From: Bursaphelenchus xylophilus
Taxonomy: Eukaryota > Nematoda > Chromadorea > Rhabditida > Aphelenchoididae
Reading direction: 5' to 3'
NCBI GenBank assembly: GCA_904066235.2
Contig: CAJFCV020000001.1
Coordinates: 5,270,001-5,334,000, forward strand
Length of the DNA: 64,000 nucleotides
This document shows, in pieces, positions 23,919 through 37,348 of this stretch (positions within the stretch are counted from its first letter, which is position 1; every line of letters begins with the position of its first letter). A program made the position numbers and the translations under genes. The notes below the pieces were generated by a model. It was not told the DNA's origin. It saw nothing but the letters and a program-made list of their open reading frames with translations, and made no database searches.

Positions 23919-24650
23919 TTCTTTTAAAAGCCAATCAAATCATAGCCGAGATCACAGAATTCCAGATCTACCGTAACCCTCCGGAAATCAAAGGTCTTTA
24001 GGCGATTCCAGAAGCCCCCTTCCTTCCCTGTTTCCTGTAACTTTCCTTATTCTGCCTTTCGTAATCTTTTTTTCTCAAAATTCGACTACTCCTTTCGAAT
24101 CGCGAGTAAATGTTTCTCCAAGCACGCGAGGTCATCTCCAACTACTTAGAAGAACCACTTATTTTCACGTGAATCAAAAGCCAGACAAAAGGTACTAATC
24201 GGAATGGGAAAACAAAAAATTTTAAAATTTTTTGGTCAAACGTGAGGAAGAGCAAAGTTTAAGGGGGAAATGTAATAGTAATACGATTAAAATGTCATAA
24301 AAAATTAAACAAACATGGCAATTGTAATGCTTATTTATCCAGAAGACTGTATAATTAAATTAATAATTTTGTTTTTATTCACCGTGATCTTGATGATCGG
24401 AGACGAGAGAGAGGAAGTCGTGGAGAGGGATTGGCTCAGGAAAGAGGTCACCTGGCTGAGGTCGGCCTATAAATAATTTTTTTTTAAATATGTCGGGTAT
24501 TTTCCGCATAACGCGGTTCGGAAATTTTGCTGACTAAATAGAAAAATTTTAGATGTTCATGGCATATCATCATAAAAAATTAATTGTAATTAACACCAGT
24601 AATTTTAAATCTCGTATTTTACCCATCCAAACTAATGAAAAAACACTAAA
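23919..24650. other. intergenic, possible 3' end of the 24653 gene
   Basis: No independent gene recognised. On the minus strand, 24455-24375 would encode 26 residues ending in TAA and overlaps an AATAAA at 24372-24377, so it could be an alternative last exon of the gene at 24653-26143. Its acceptor (CTCAG) has a weak pyrimidine tract. Confidence 0.3.
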
Positions 24651-24652
24651 AA

Positions 24653-26143
24653 TCATCGCCAAGCATTTTTTCGACGAACCCCGTATTTTAGAACACATTT
24701 TTTCAAACTCACCCCGTTTTCGACCGTAATTTCGACTTTGGCCTCGCATTCAGTGCTCTCCGGCATATTCTGTATTCCCTGTTTGAACTTCTCCAACGAA
24801 TTCTTCCCATGTTTTTGGAGTTCCTCCGCCGAACATTTGATTTTCAGAACGAGATCAACGATTTTAATATTCGGGAGGAGTTGAGATATGTAAGTTCCGT
24901 AATTTTCGTATTCACCTATCTTCGAGATAATCGCTGATGGCTCTTTGAGTTCCAAACGGCGAAGAACTATGTTCTCCAAGGGCCTAAAATACGAAAAAAT
25001 TTTTACAAAAAAATCAGTTCTGGCTTAAAGATTTGCATAAAACATAATAAAACTCCATCTGGGGAATATTCTGTCAGCGTATTTTATGCAAAGCCCAGCT
25101 CAATTTCCGCCAAAAAATTCAAATTTAAAATTTCCCGCTTATTTTGGCATTCTGTTTCAATCGGCCAAAATTCATAAGTTGATATTCTAAACTCAAATAT
25201 ATCCTCCTAGATAGTAATTTCAGTCATTTCACAGACCTCCGGACCACTTTTCTAATAGTTATATTACACTTGCCTGACATTCATATGAGGCTCGAATTCC
25301 CTGAGACTGAACTCATAAATCAGCTCCTCAACTTTCATAACATCTATTAGAGTGTCGTTTACGTAATATTCCTCGGCATCCGACACCACCATCTTCTTGG
25401 TTTTCATCTGAAATTTTTAAATTTTACTAGATGTCATGTGGAATATAAATTTTGCTTTTTGAAGGTGTTAGTTTGCCTAAAGCAGGAAAATATTTCCTTG
25501 TGACAAGTCAAAATAAAAAATATATCCCAAATTTTAACAAAGTCTGAGATGGTTAGTACTAAAAGTGGCATAATTCATGGGAATTCCGGAGTAAAATAAA
25601 AAAATTTTATCTAAATTCAAACAATTCCATTGAAAACCCGCTTACTTTGATCTTGTACGGGTAGTGTTGGAACCAGAAGGCACTGAAATGAACATGGCAT
25701 TCCTGCAGCTCGATGGGCTCCCAGAAGATGGACATCGCGTACTTGGAGATCCCGTGGATCTCCCGCAGATTCGACGAAATTTCCCTGAGCATTTCCGTTG
25801 GCATTGCGTAGATTATGTCCGGCTCCACGAAATTCGCAAGCCATTGATCCTCCTCCGCATGCAGAGCCAACTCTAATATGGTCGGCTTCAAATTGGCCCC
25901 ACTCAAAATACGCTCAAACAATTCACTGTGGGCGGGGTCGGTGAAATAGATGTGCCGGAAGGAGATCCTGTCGATCTTCTCCTCGGAATCCTTGACCACC
26001 CGTTTACAGAGGGAGATGGCTTCTTCGTCGACGTCTCCGATAACAAGGGAACGCTTCTTCTCTTCCTCCAGAAGGAAATCTTTCTGAAATTTGATGACTC
26101 TTGAGTTGAAACTCGAGAGTAAAGTGGCCAAATTGAGGTTCAT
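24653..26143 (-). CDS. Unrecognised protein, nematode-specific type
   Basis: Exons on the minus strand: 26143-25646, 25407-25274 and 24983-24653 (stop), 320 residues. Phase is kept across both introns. The second intron starts with GC, not GT (AG then GCAAGT at 25273), and frame continuity supports it. The 3' end is uncertain: a donor at 24712 (GTGAGT) could instead join a last exon at 24455-24375. The protein is rich in Leu, Glu and Lys, has no signal peptide or membrane segment, and has alternating helix-like and strand-like stretches (for example LVLKIKCSAEELQKHGK). The look recalls F-box-associated (FTH/DUF38-like) worm proteins, but I cannot place an F-box, so function is unknown. Confidence 0.65.
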
Positions 26144-26439
26144 AGATATTGATAAAACTTGTGATTAAAGATTTGTAAAGCGTTCGAGAGGTTTTTAATA
26201 TGTTTGCAGAAGCCACCGAGATTTTAAGATCAAAACTGCAGAAAATTTAACAATTTCTAAAAAAATATTCGAAAATTTTATTGAAACTACGTAATTGTAA
26301 AGATTGGCATTCTGCTGGAAGTATGTGGGTTAATAAATGTCAGCCTAATATTCTTCAAGATTTTTTTGAAGAAATTTGATATTTTTTGATACTTTCCGGC
26401 ATTTTGTTTGACTTTTTTTGCCTTGAGTTTATGAAACGG

Positions 26440-26585
26440 CTCAAAAACTTTTTCTCTAACCGTCTCTCCTCATTTTCCAAACTCTCTCGTTCGCAAAGAA
26501 CGTTGAATATCGTTTGCTTTCAAACAGCAAGCTAAGCTTATGAAAACATGGCCTATTTAGAGTATTCATGCAAAACTTGAACCAG
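26440..26585. repeat. Partial copy of a dispersed repeat (ACCGTCTCTCCTC family)
   Basis: TCTCTAACCGTCTCTCCTCA near 26453, then CTCTCTCGTTCGCAAAG and GGCCTATTTAGAGTATTCA, match in order the copies at about 54735-55105, 57530-57700 (inverted) and 62455-62893. It overlaps the last codons of the gene ending at 26566. Confidence 0.6.
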
Positions 26586-27364
26586 GTATTCGACTCTGAT
26601 GACTGACCCATTTCTCCGGTTCCTGCTGCTTCAATCTGTACAATTGTCTGTACTTTTCCTTTGTAACCGACAGATTCTCCACTTTGGAGGGCTCTTTCAA
26701 CAGGCGGATTACAAGTCGGTTTTTCTGAAAGTGTAAAGCGATTAGGCCAAATCTGATTACGAAAACATGTGCACAGAGCAGTGCAAGGAATTTGTAGAAG
26801 GCCCTTTTAAAAATTGTATTTACTAAATGCGTTTGATGATAAACCCAGACCAAAGACTGCTCTTACATTCGGAAAGCCGAAGCTGATGTGATTTGTGTAG
26901 AATCGGAGATCAATCACATTCAGGGTCCAAGTGGAGAATTGGGAGGAAAGGGCCTGAAGTAATAATGTTATAGATCCATTTTTTTTCTTTTCCAAGAACA
27001 ATTTACTGCGGTTTTGAAACACATTTTTGCGAAATTTGAGAAATTTTCAGGTTAAAAAAAATCTTTTTATTTAAAAAATGTGTTTCATAGTTTCTTAAAA
27101 TCAAAAAATCCAACTGTCTGAAAAAATCTAACAAAAAGCCGCGTTCTGCAGAAGCATTTTCCTGGGAAAAAATATTTTTTAAATTAAATTTTTTCTATTT
27201 TCTACCAAAGTTTAACCATAAAAAATTCAAAAAAAAATAAAAAAGAATTGAAATTTTTGTTTTCTCACCTGGTGCTTGACCTTGTCAAAGTCGCCCTCCT
27301 GGCCATAGTCATCGTCGCCGGAGAAGAGGTCTTGGTTCTCCCCCGCGTCCTCGCCCTCCGGCAT
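26566..27364 (-). CDS. Small acidic-N-terminus protein, unrecognised
   Basis: Exons on the minus strand: 27364-27269, 26953-26867 and 26724-26566 (TGA), all in phase, 113 residues (sum includes the stop). The first exon is acidic (MPEGEDAGENQDLFSGDDD). The second and third contain aromatic and strand-like stretches (TWTLNVIDLRFYTNHISFGF; NRLVIRLLKEPSKVENL), then a basic, Gln-rich helix (EKYRQLYRLKQQEPEKW). The last 13 residues fall in repeat-like sequence, so the true C terminus may lie elsewhere. No family is recognised and no signal peptide is seen; it is probably intracellular. Confidence 0.6.
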
Positions 27365-27430
27365 TTTCAAAATGGATTTGAACATGAGAGATAATCTTGT
27401 AAAGTAATCTGGTAACGTGTAAAAAGAGAA

Positions 27431-27572
27431 GGCCCTCAGGCGCTCGAGAGATAAGGGGGCCGCGGAGTGACGGAGAGCATTAAAAATTAGCCTGATTTGA
27501 GGGCGGTGGCCATGGAAACGGGCCCAAGATATCTACAATTATTGTTCCCGAGACCCGCAATGCCCTCAGGCT
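27431..27572. promoter_or_regulatory. Two AP-2-like palindromes upstream of the 27364 gene
   Basis: GGCCCTCAGGC at 27431-27441 and ATGCCCTCAGGCT at 27560-27572, lying 67 and about 200 bp upstream of the minus-strand ATG at 27364. Confidence 0.4.
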
Positions 27573-29210
27573 ATTTGGGGCGGGCTTTTCGGGAATATGA
27601 CACCAGAAAAGGGAGCGGATTCGGCCCCCGAAACTCGGCTTTTTTATATCCCAAAAGACGCGTTTTACTCGGCTTTTAAGGAAGTACGAGTTAGAGCACT
27701 CGGAAACGTGGGATTAATGCAAATTTTATGCAAATTAAGCACGATTCGCATACACATTGGGTCGAAAATAGAAAAATTTACATTCTTTCGGCATTTGTTC
27801 AGCAAAAAAGCGAGGGAAAATAGTAAAAGACTACGTTCTTGGCCCGAAAATGTGTTCCTAACATGGATTAAAATAAAAATTACTTCCGCAGAGCCAAAGT
27901 TTCGGACCCTGGACATAACTTTTACCTAAAATAAGGAGAAAAAGACGTAAACAGCAGATTATTCTTGGAAAACTGGACTTCAAAGTAATTTTATTTGATG
28001 TAAAAACGCTTTTTCTATAAAAACACACCTTTCTTGGTCATTAAAATTTAAAAAGCCCGATATTTTTACAGTAATACTCAAAAATGATGACTTATTCATA
28101 CAAAACTTGTTGTTCGGAAGGGTTTATGGAGAACTACTGCGTAAATACTACCTATAAAACATACACAATCTTCCGAAAGCCCTCCAAAATATTTATTTCC
28201 TCTCTTATATTAACCAGGAAATACGAAATTACATCAAAATAACTACTACGATATAACATAACCAATGGAAGTTATCCTCAGAGAACTCGATTACATTCTC
28301 TCTAGAGTTGTAAACAATAATAAAGCAGCAGTTGTAAAGGGAATTTACAATGATATTTTTACATCAGATTACATCCAATGTAATCTGAGAAATGTAATTT
28401 TGACGGAAAACAACCTTGAGATTGGATTTGGAATTACATTACCGTGCTCTTGAATGTGGTTAGAGAGTTGAGAAGGATGCTAGAGTCTGGGGATTCACGT
28501 GAATCTAAACCAATATAATGCTCCGTTTAGTGCCCCAAACTCCCTCTACTTTTTGGAAAATATGCTGTTCTTTATATTATCTATATCACAAAGTAATTCG
28601 GCCATTATTAGTAAAGTTGTATAGTTGCAAACATGAATTACTACCAAAAATCATCATGGATAATATAGATTTTATTCTAAAACCAGTTAAATCGTTAAGG
28701 AAACGATGAAATAGTATATCTAAAGGGCTTTTCCAGATAATAAGCGTATTTTAAAATACGCTGGAAAGAATTATTCAAGAAAGATGGACAAAAAGTGGCC
28801 ATGGATGACATTTGGTTTCCTTTCTTCCACTTCTTTATTAATGTTGATATAAAAGTCGTAGATGGCGCCTCGAACACATTAGGCCCTTCCGAATCATTCG
28901 CCCTTAGGGATTTCTTAAATTTCAAAAATTTCAAGTTTCAAAATTTTTTGCTTTCCATAAAAAAATTTCATAAAAATTCCAAATATGTTGTACATTCTGA
29001 TTTCGATTATTATGTTGCGTTTTGACTCCAATATCAAAAAATTTTTTCTCAACTTCGAATTCCATGACAAATCCCTTTTTTTGCGATGATTTGCCTGTTT
29101 GAATCAGCCATGTCGAGAAGAGAATTCCCAATTTATTTCCAAATTCATATTCGAATCTGCATCCGCAACCATGAAGGATCTCCATGTTTTGAAGCGATCA
29201 AAGTAAGTCA
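27573..29210. other. intergenic, nothing recognised
   Basis: About 1.6 kb with short open frames only. The stretch 29086-29205 ends in a good donor (AAG then GTAAGT) but has no in-phase partner I trust. Confidence 0.4.
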
Positions 29211-29246
29211 ATGCCTCAGGGCAATATCAAGCCCTAAGGGCAATGG
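29211..29246. promoter_or_regulatory. Two AP-2-like palindromes upstream of the 29501 gene
   Basis: ATGCCTCAGGGCAAT at 29211-29225 and AGCCCTAAGGGCAAT at 29230-29244, with a half-like CCTGAGGGG near 29302, about 200-290 bp upstream of the plus-strand ATG at 29501. Confidence 0.4.
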
Positions 29247-29500
29247 GAAGACAGGTGTTTCCCTGACCCTTGGCACTTTTGTTTCCGGAAAAACACACAG
29301 CCTGAGGGGTGTTTCGAGCGCTCGGAGGTGATCTGAACCTTTGTCTTCCGATTATTCTAGGTTTGTATCACTATTTACGGAAATGTGACGAAATTTGACC
29401 AGAAAAACAATGTCCCCGCCTCGCAAAGGGCTATTTATTGTTGTGTTTATGCTCTCTTCCCACTGTTTCTTGTTTCAGAGACATCTCCGAGTTGACAATC

Positions 29501-30236
29501 ATGGACCGCATTCAAAATGACATCGATCGAGTGGCCAAGGAGCTCAAGAAGGAGGGAAATGACATCTCCAAGTGTAAGATGACTGTATTATTTATCGCTA
29601 GAAATCTGCTAGCTTTTCTAAGGGCCTAAAAGAGGTTGTTTTCGGACTGTTTCAAAATTGTTTTCCCAAAATTTCGCACTCATTTTTGGATTGCGAGGGA
29701 TTTCGGTCGGTTCCCCGGATCGAAACTGGTAAATAAATTTATTTTATCGACTCAGATCATTTACCAAACTTCTTCGATGCTATATTTGAAATTTCAGCCG
29801 TCAATTCGAAGCTGAACGACATGTCCTCCAGCTATTCTCATCGCACCATCGACTACACCTACCCCGGTGTAATCTACCAACTCCGTTCCGCGCATCTGGT
29901 CGGTCTCTTTGTCCAAGCCTTGGCCCTTTATTTGTGGTCCAGGGAGCTGGGTCTGACCGGGTTTTTGCTGCCTTTTATCGTCATCTGCCTCAATTTTTAT
30001 CTCGTTTTCAAACGCTGGTATTACTCGATCGATGGCCGCTACGATTTCCAGAAATTGATTGGAGTCAACAAGAACCAGCTCCGCTTACATTACTTTATCG
30101 GTGGGCACTTTTTGTTTGCTGCTTTTAGCTTGTTTACTCGGATTATTTCGAAAATTTTGTTTGTTTTTCTAACCCTCCCCTCCCGAAGACGCCCATTTCT
30201 TTTGTGAGTGGGAAAAAGACGAACGGACGGCGTGCT

Positions 30237-30290
<54 letters not shown>

Positions 30291-30571
30291 GAGTCCACCC
30301 GGGAGCGAGTAGTTTTTTATTCTTCTACATTTACCACGGGGATTTTTGTCCCAATCTAATTTTCCCTCTATATTTTGAAGTCATTGAAAAATATGTTTTA
30401 GCTCTGTTCGGATCGCTAATTTTGTCGTTGTTGGCCCATTTCCTTGGTCCCGATCTCAGCGGTGGTTTTACGACTTTCTTGTACAATATCAGCAACTATC
30501 TGAGCGTCTCCTGCGCCATCTGTATCGCCGCTGTGGACTGCTACGAGGGCTACAAGACCAAGAATTTCTAA
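29501..30571 (+). CDS. Four-helix membrane protein, unrecognised
   Basis: Exons 29501-29573, 29798-30100 and 30402-30571 (TAA), in phase, 181 residues. ATG 29501 lies 22 bp after an acceptor (TTGTTTCAG), as expected for spliced-leader addition. The N-terminal 40 residues are hydrophilic and helical (DRIQNDIDRVAKELKKEG). Four hydrophobic segments follow: AHLVGLFVQALALYLW, GLTGFLLPFIVICLNFYLVF, IALFGSLILSLLAHFLG, and LSVSCAICIAAVDC. The C-terminal tail EGYKTKNF is basic. It is likely an ER or endomembrane protein; I do not recognise the family. The second intron contains a tRNA-Asn gene on the same strand. Confidence 0.75.
30234..30307 (+). tRNA. tRNA-Asn (anticodon GTT), inside an intron
   Basis: Full cloverleaf of 74 bases. 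The acceptor stem GCTTCCG pairs with CGGGAGC, the anticodon loop CTGTTAA gives GTT, and the T arm is GGTGGTTCGAGTCCACC. A TTTTTT terminator begins about 5 bases after the 3' end. It lies in the second intron of the 29501-30571 gene, same strand. An identical copy is at 37153-37226. Confidence 0.97.
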
Positions 30572-30742
30572 TCCAATGTTTCGAATAAATTTTATATTTT
30601 TTACACTTACTGTAAACTCTTCAAGTTTAAAACTTTACATTCTTTGGAAGTGAGTATCTATAAAGTAATTTTAAGGCAAGTCAGTAAAGTGAGATGTGAA
30701 GTATTTGATGTGTTGTTTGATGAGCGTAACGAGGTCTGTTAA

Positions 30743-31872
30743 TCAGAGCTTCATGAGAGGGATGAGATCGACGCTTTTTCGGTGTTTGTTTGGTCTCAAA
30801 AGGAGTCCTGAGGCCGGTCGAGAGTGAAATGAGGCGACTGAAGATGCCCGAGACTTCTGTCGTTCATCAATCGCCTTCTTCAGGGTCTCAACGGCCAGAT
30901 TCTTGGACTTTTTATATTCAACTCGGCAATCTCGGATTCCTTTTCGAATTTCTTCGATTTCGTCCTTTCGATGACGATGACCTCTTCGTTTTTGGTGACG
31001 ATGAGAGTGAGCATGATGTCTGGAAAGTAAGAGTAAGATCGAGCACATTAAATACAAACAAAAATCAACTTTTTAAAAATATTTCCTTACCTGACATCCC
31101 TTATAGGCTCATTTCTTCTCATATATCCCAATTCGGATCTCAAAAGCCGATCCAACTCATCTTCTCGATAAAAAACTTCGTCCTCGATCTCATGACCATG
31201 ATTGTAGTGTGATTCATAAGGAGTTCTACTAGTCTGATATGACTTTAGACGCCTGAGAACTTCCTCAGCGGCATCAGCAGAAGATCGGCGAGTGGGGGGT
31301 TCATCATAAGCCGAGAGCTTCTTCTTGCGGTAGATCTCGGGCATAAACACATCATCAGAAATGGTGGAGTCATCGGTAGAAAAGGAATTGTTGAGATCTC
31401 GTTGCTCCGGCCTGAGATTATAATATATCTAATACAAAACGTCAGAATAACTTGAAATTTTCTTTAAAAAATTGTTAATACCACACCGGCAAACAAAGCT
31501 AAGCCCTCCACTACCAGTGTTGACACCATCTTTTCTACCTAAATTCAGACCAAAATCAAACAACTCACTGTTTATCCCTGTGAATCAGAATGCTGGAATC
31601 AAACTTGGCCGAATTCTTCTTGATCTCAGACTCCGAGTGCTCATGGTCCAAGCTGAAAGCATTTTAGTCTCCAAAACGACAACTTACAACCAATGCTCGA
31701 ACGGATAATTGAGCAACTCCAAATATTCATAAGCCTCGCTCATTCTCTCGCCATTCTTCTTGGTGTACGTCTTATTGAGGACTGGATCATCCTTTTCTTG
31801 GTCGTCTTCCAGCTTCAAAGAGGCCAAAGATCCATCCAAGTCTGGAGAGTCCTCCGGAAATGCCCTGTGCAT
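30743..31872 (-). CDS. Charged, probably disordered protein, unrecognised
   Basis: Exons on the minus strand: 31872-31688, 31652-31569, 31411-31091 and 31019-30743 (TAA), all in phase, 288 residues. ATG 31872 is the first in frame; the frame stays open further upstream (to a stop) with a hydrophobic stretch but no ATG. The sequence is strongly charged, with acidic patches (KLEDDQEKDD; HEIEDEVFYREDELD), a His/Arg-rich segment (HHAHSHRHQKRRGHRHRKDE) and a helical Lys/Glu region near the C terminus. No signal peptide. The gene converges with the membrane-protein gene at 29501-30571. No family recognised. Confidence 0.65.
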
Positions 31873-31920
31873 ATTGTAGTAGATCAGCACGTACAAAACA
31901 AAAATATCTTTGTCGGATAA

Positions 31921-31936
31921 ATGCCCTTAGGGGCAA
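31921..31936. promoter_or_regulatory. AP-2-like palindrome upstream of the 31872 gene
   Basis: ATGCCCTTAGGGGCAA, 49 bp upstream of the minus-strand ATG. Confidence 0.4.
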
Positions 31937-32475
31937 AATAAGCCGAAAAAATCTTCTTCTCTCCTCCAAATCCAAGGTCGCGACCGAAAATCTTTTGAAA
32001 ACAATTATTTTCCAGCTTTTAACGAAATGCCACAAAGTTATTGGATTTTGAGACGAAGTGTCAAAATTGATTAATGCCCGGTCTCACCGCGCTTTTGGCA
32101 TTCGGTAAGCAGAAAAAGTAAATGATGCTCTTCTCATCTCGTATTTTTCTTTTTTTCCACATGCTTTTTAGTGCTTCTGATAAATTTTTACAGCGCAGTT
32201 ACGATTTCTTCCAAACAATTTCGAAAATCCCAAAAAATCTCAAGCTTTTGGCCCAATTTGGATTGAATGAATAACGTTTTTACGAGTCAGGGACCTTCGA
32301 CACTTTCAAAATTGTCTTTGAAAACCCTTTTATGCTAATTTGACCCGGAAACGTGGGTGTTTTTGCTGTTTTCGCTCGATTTTTATTGTCTTTCACCAAT
32401 TTCTTTGATCGAGCCAAATAAAATCTCGATTTTTCCAGATCCAAAAAGTCTTTTGTCTGTCTCCGTCTGGTCTAG
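31937..32475. other. intergenic / likely promoter region, nothing recognised
   Basis: Lies between the divergently oriented genes at 31872 (-) and 32476 or 33097 (+). No motif recognised apart from an acceptor-like TTTTTCCAG near 32431-32439. Confidence 0.4.
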
Positions 32476-32486
32476 ATGATCATGTC
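32476..32486 (+). CDS. Possible alternative first coding exon of the CK2 alpha gene
   Basis: ATG ATC ATG TC at 32476-32486 is followed by a consensus donor GTAAGT. An acceptor-like GTTGTAG ends at 33026, and joining the two gives an open frame that runs without a stop into the kinase start at 33097, adding about 30 residues ([19 protein letters not shown] onward). An acceptor-like TTTTTCCAG lies about 36 bp upstream and could take a spliced leader. The extension is not part of standard CK2 alpha, so this may be an isoform or a coincidence. Confidence 0.4.
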
Positions 32487-33096
32487 GTAAGTTTTTATGC
32501 CTTTTCCGACGTCTCTTGGATTATTTCCGACGAGCCTTCATCAAATTTTAATCCGATATTGTAGAAGATGGGGAGTCTCGGAATATTTTTGGAATTACAG
32601 TCTTTTCATTCCGCTGAGTGTAAGATTAGGTGGAGCTTATGATTATTGGCATTGCTTTTGGATTTTACAACCATTGCGTATCTGAGAATGAAATTAATAC
32701 CAGTGCCAAGGCGGGCTAAGCCGGAAATGAAATATTAGAGATAGCGCTCAGGGTTTTAAACGTCTTTCGTTGGTGAAGTGGGATGCCGACTCTCATTTTC
32801 CAGCAGGTATTCAGAAACAGGTAGGATAATGTAGTAAAATCTCGTGGTTTTCGATGAAAACAGTTTGTTGGTCATAAATAATTATTGGAATTGATTTGCT
32901 GATGTAGTCTTTTTATCAGGTCCAGTTTTTTTGCTCAAAGGTTACTGATTTTGTACGTTGAATCGATAATTTCAAAGTCGAAACCAGGTGTAATATAAAT
33001 TACTAATATTATAATTGAAGTTGTAGGAGCCGGGACTTGTCCTCCCATAGTGACGTTCCGTGCACCCGTAGCTTCCCTGTTTTGCCGGAGAAGAGC

Positions 33097-34636
<1,540 letters not shown>

Positions 34637-34639
34637 TTT

Positions 34640-35186
34640 CGATGCACAAATCCCGAAAAGGAAAGAGGAAAGTGGTCTCCTTATATGTTCTTTGTTGTTT
34701 AACCCGTTTTTCATTAAAATTTTTTTTTAATTAGAGTTTCCGTCTCTTTCTCAATTTTTGATGACATAAAACATGTTCATGTTGATTGTTGTTGTCCCCT
34801 CTTTTTTGTTGTTGTTTTTTTGGTATTAAATCTGTCTCCGAATATCCTCGAGCTTCAGATTCCCACTTGTTTTAACCGAGACCCTTTCCGACCCCTGTTT
34901 TCGCCCGATTTCTCCCATAAATCCACTTGTTTTATCTCGATTTGGCTTTTGATAATTGATATGACTGGTCGGTCCGGCTTGAAATATCGAGTTAACTCTA
35001 TTTTAAGTCATCAAACAGATGCAAGAACACTAAACTGGTATCTGATTTTATTTTTTTTCCTGTCTGTTGTATTCAAGAGAATAAAGTATAAGATAAAAGA
35101 GAGTTAGATCAGTTAGACGGTGGTTAGTTCTAACCTTGATTATTTGAAATGGCTAGTAGAGGTACCCATGATATTGGCTGTGTTAG
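34640..35186. other. intergenic between CK2 alpha and NFS1
   Basis: About 550 bp, T-rich at first (likely 3' UTR and polyadenylation region), with no gene recognised. The spacing is larger than typical worm operon gaps, so I do not infer an operon. Confidence 0.5.
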
Positions 35187-36923
35187 ATGTCATTTGGGAA
35201 GCATTTATTTCGGCCGTTTCGGGCCGCTGTCCGAGCTCAGTCAACGCAGGCCAAATCGAGTGTCCAGGAGTTCACAGAGAAGCCACTGCCGTTGGTCCGG
35301 CCTTTGTATTTGGATGTGCAGTCAACAACACCAATGGTAAGTCAAAAGAAAGACATTTTTGATGTTCTTGAGGGAAAAGAAAATCAAAAAATTTTTTTAA
35401 TTTTTGGACCTTAAAAGACCTAACATTATCTACAATAACATGCGATTTTAAGGACCCTCGAGTGGTTGACGCCATGCTTCCTTACATGCTAAATGACTTT
35501 GGCAATCCGCATTCAAGAACTCACGCCTATGGATGGGAATCTGAAGCCGCTGTGGAGAAGGCACGGCTCCAAGTTGCCGAATTAATAGGCGCAGATCATC
35601 GAGAAATCGTATTCACATCCGGAGCTACCGAGTCCAACAACTTGGCAATCAAAGGAGTGGCCAAGTTCTACAAAAACGCCGGCAAAGACCACGTGATCAC
35701 AGTGCAAACGGTAGTTTTTCGATCAGCTTGTCTAGTGTAATATAAACCTTTGATTATTTTATGCCGAATATAGAGATTAACCGAGATTTATGATTAAAGG
35801 AACACAAGTGTGTCCTGGATTCGTGCCGATACTTGGAGAACGAAGGCTTCAAAGTTACTTATCTTCCAGTCAAAACAAATGGAATAATAGACATGGAGGA
35901 ATTGGACAAAGCCATCACGGAGAAGACTGCACTGGTCTCGATTATGGCTGTGAATAACGAGATTGGAGTGCGGCAACCATTGAAAGAGATTGGTAAGGGT
36001 TTTGGGAACTATTATTATTCGTTAGGACCAATGAAAATGGCTGATGTTTTTTTATTTGCATCATGTTTTAGGTGAACTCTGTCGTAAGAGGGGCGTCAAA
36101 TTCCACACTGATGCTGCCCAAGCCGTTGGGAAGGTAGATCTAAATGTTGATGACCTCAAAATCGATCTGATGTCCATCAGTGGCCATAAAATTTATGGAC
36201 CTAAAGGTAAAATTTTAGTAAATATATCATAGAGAAATTGGAGATCATGAGTATTGTAGTTGTTTAGGTGTGGGTGCTCTCTACGTTCGACGACGACCTA
36301 GAGTCAGAATTGAGGCCCAAATGAGCGGTGGAGGCCAGGAAAGAGGGATGAGGTCCGGAACTTTGCCCGCTTTCCTCACTGTCGGCCTCGGGGAGGCTTG
36401 TTCCATCGCTCAAAGAGAACATGACTTTGATCTAGCACATGTGAAGAAACTCTCCGATCTCCTGATCAACACCATTAATGGGGAATTGGATATGGTGATC
36501 AGGAATGGAGACCCGGATGCCTGGTATCCAGGCTGTGTAAATCTCTCCTTCGCCTACGTGGAAGGGGAATCTCTCCTCATGGCCTTGAAGGATGTGGCTT
36601 TGTCTTCGGGGTCGGCTTGCACATCCGCTTCACTCGAACCATCGTACGTTTTGAGGGCGATCGGAGCCGACGAAGACCTGGCCCACTCCTCCATCAGATT
36701 CGGAATTGGCCGATTCACAACTGCTGAGGTAGGTGCAACTGTTTATATTATAGTTTTATTTATTAAATTTGCATTTCACTGATTTATCATCACATTTTAG
36801 GAAGTTGCTTTTACCGCCCAAAAGTGTATTAAAGAAGCCAAACGCCTCCGGGAAATGTCGCCTCTCTGGGAAATGGTTCAAGAAGGAATCGACCTCAAGT
36901 CAATCCAATGGACTCAACACTAA
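35187..36923 (+). CDS. nfs-1: Mitochondrial cysteine desulfurase NFS1
   Basis: Exons 35187-35336, 35453-35710, 35800-35992, 36072-36206, 36268-36728 and 36801-36923 (TAA), 439 residues. ATG 35187 begins a basic, Phe/Arg-rich mitochondrial presequence ([17 protein letters not shown]). Landmarks are [42 protein letters not shown], the PLP lysine in [24 protein letters not shown] and the active-site Cys loop [17 protein letters not shown]. The enzyme takes sulfur from cysteine for Fe-S cluster assembly on the ISCU scaffold in mitochondria. The C terminus SIQWTQH is the conserved tail of the family. A polyadenylation signal AATAAA lies near 36997. Confidence 0.97.
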
Positions 36924-37152
36924 ACCTCTTGTGTCATTATATATATTTGCCGTGCAGTAGGAGCTCTTGTTATTTGTTTCCCCTTGTTTTCTTGAAATAA
37001 ATATAAATTTTTTCACCTCGAAACGAATTTTTGCTGAACTTATAGACCAGATGGCGTAAGTAGTTGGAAGCCGAAGATAAAAGGGACGGAGGATGAACTT
37101 TTTCATCCGGTTGTTGTTACAGTAGGAATTCAAAAGAAAGGCAAAAAGTACT

Positions 37153-37169
37153 CGCTCCCGGGTGGACTC

Positions 37170-37223
<54 letters not shown>

Positions 37224-37226
37224 AGC
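37153..37226 (-). tRNA. tRNA-Asn (anticodon GTT)
   Basis: A 74-base cloverleaf identical to the intronic copy at 30234-30307. The acceptor stem GCTTCCG/CGGGAGC and anticodon loop CTGTTAA are intact, and a TTTTT terminator follows on the minus strand (CGAGTACTTTTTGCC). It lies downstream of NFS1 on the opposite strand. Confidence 0.97.
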
Positions 37227-37348
37227 AGATGCTCGGCCCCTCTCCGTTGCGGTCTATTTTGTGGAAGAAAGGAAATTTATTTATACATTTCTCGTTTCGG
37301 ATTTTTTTATACAGATTACAAGAAAATCTTGTTGTAAATGTCGCATTA

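Noticed and set aside
33037..33096. Start of CK2 alpha at the TTG of 33037
   Set aside because: TTG is not a usual nuclear start codon; the ATG at 33097 gives the conserved N terminus. The upstream frame is explained better by a possible alternative exon at 32476.
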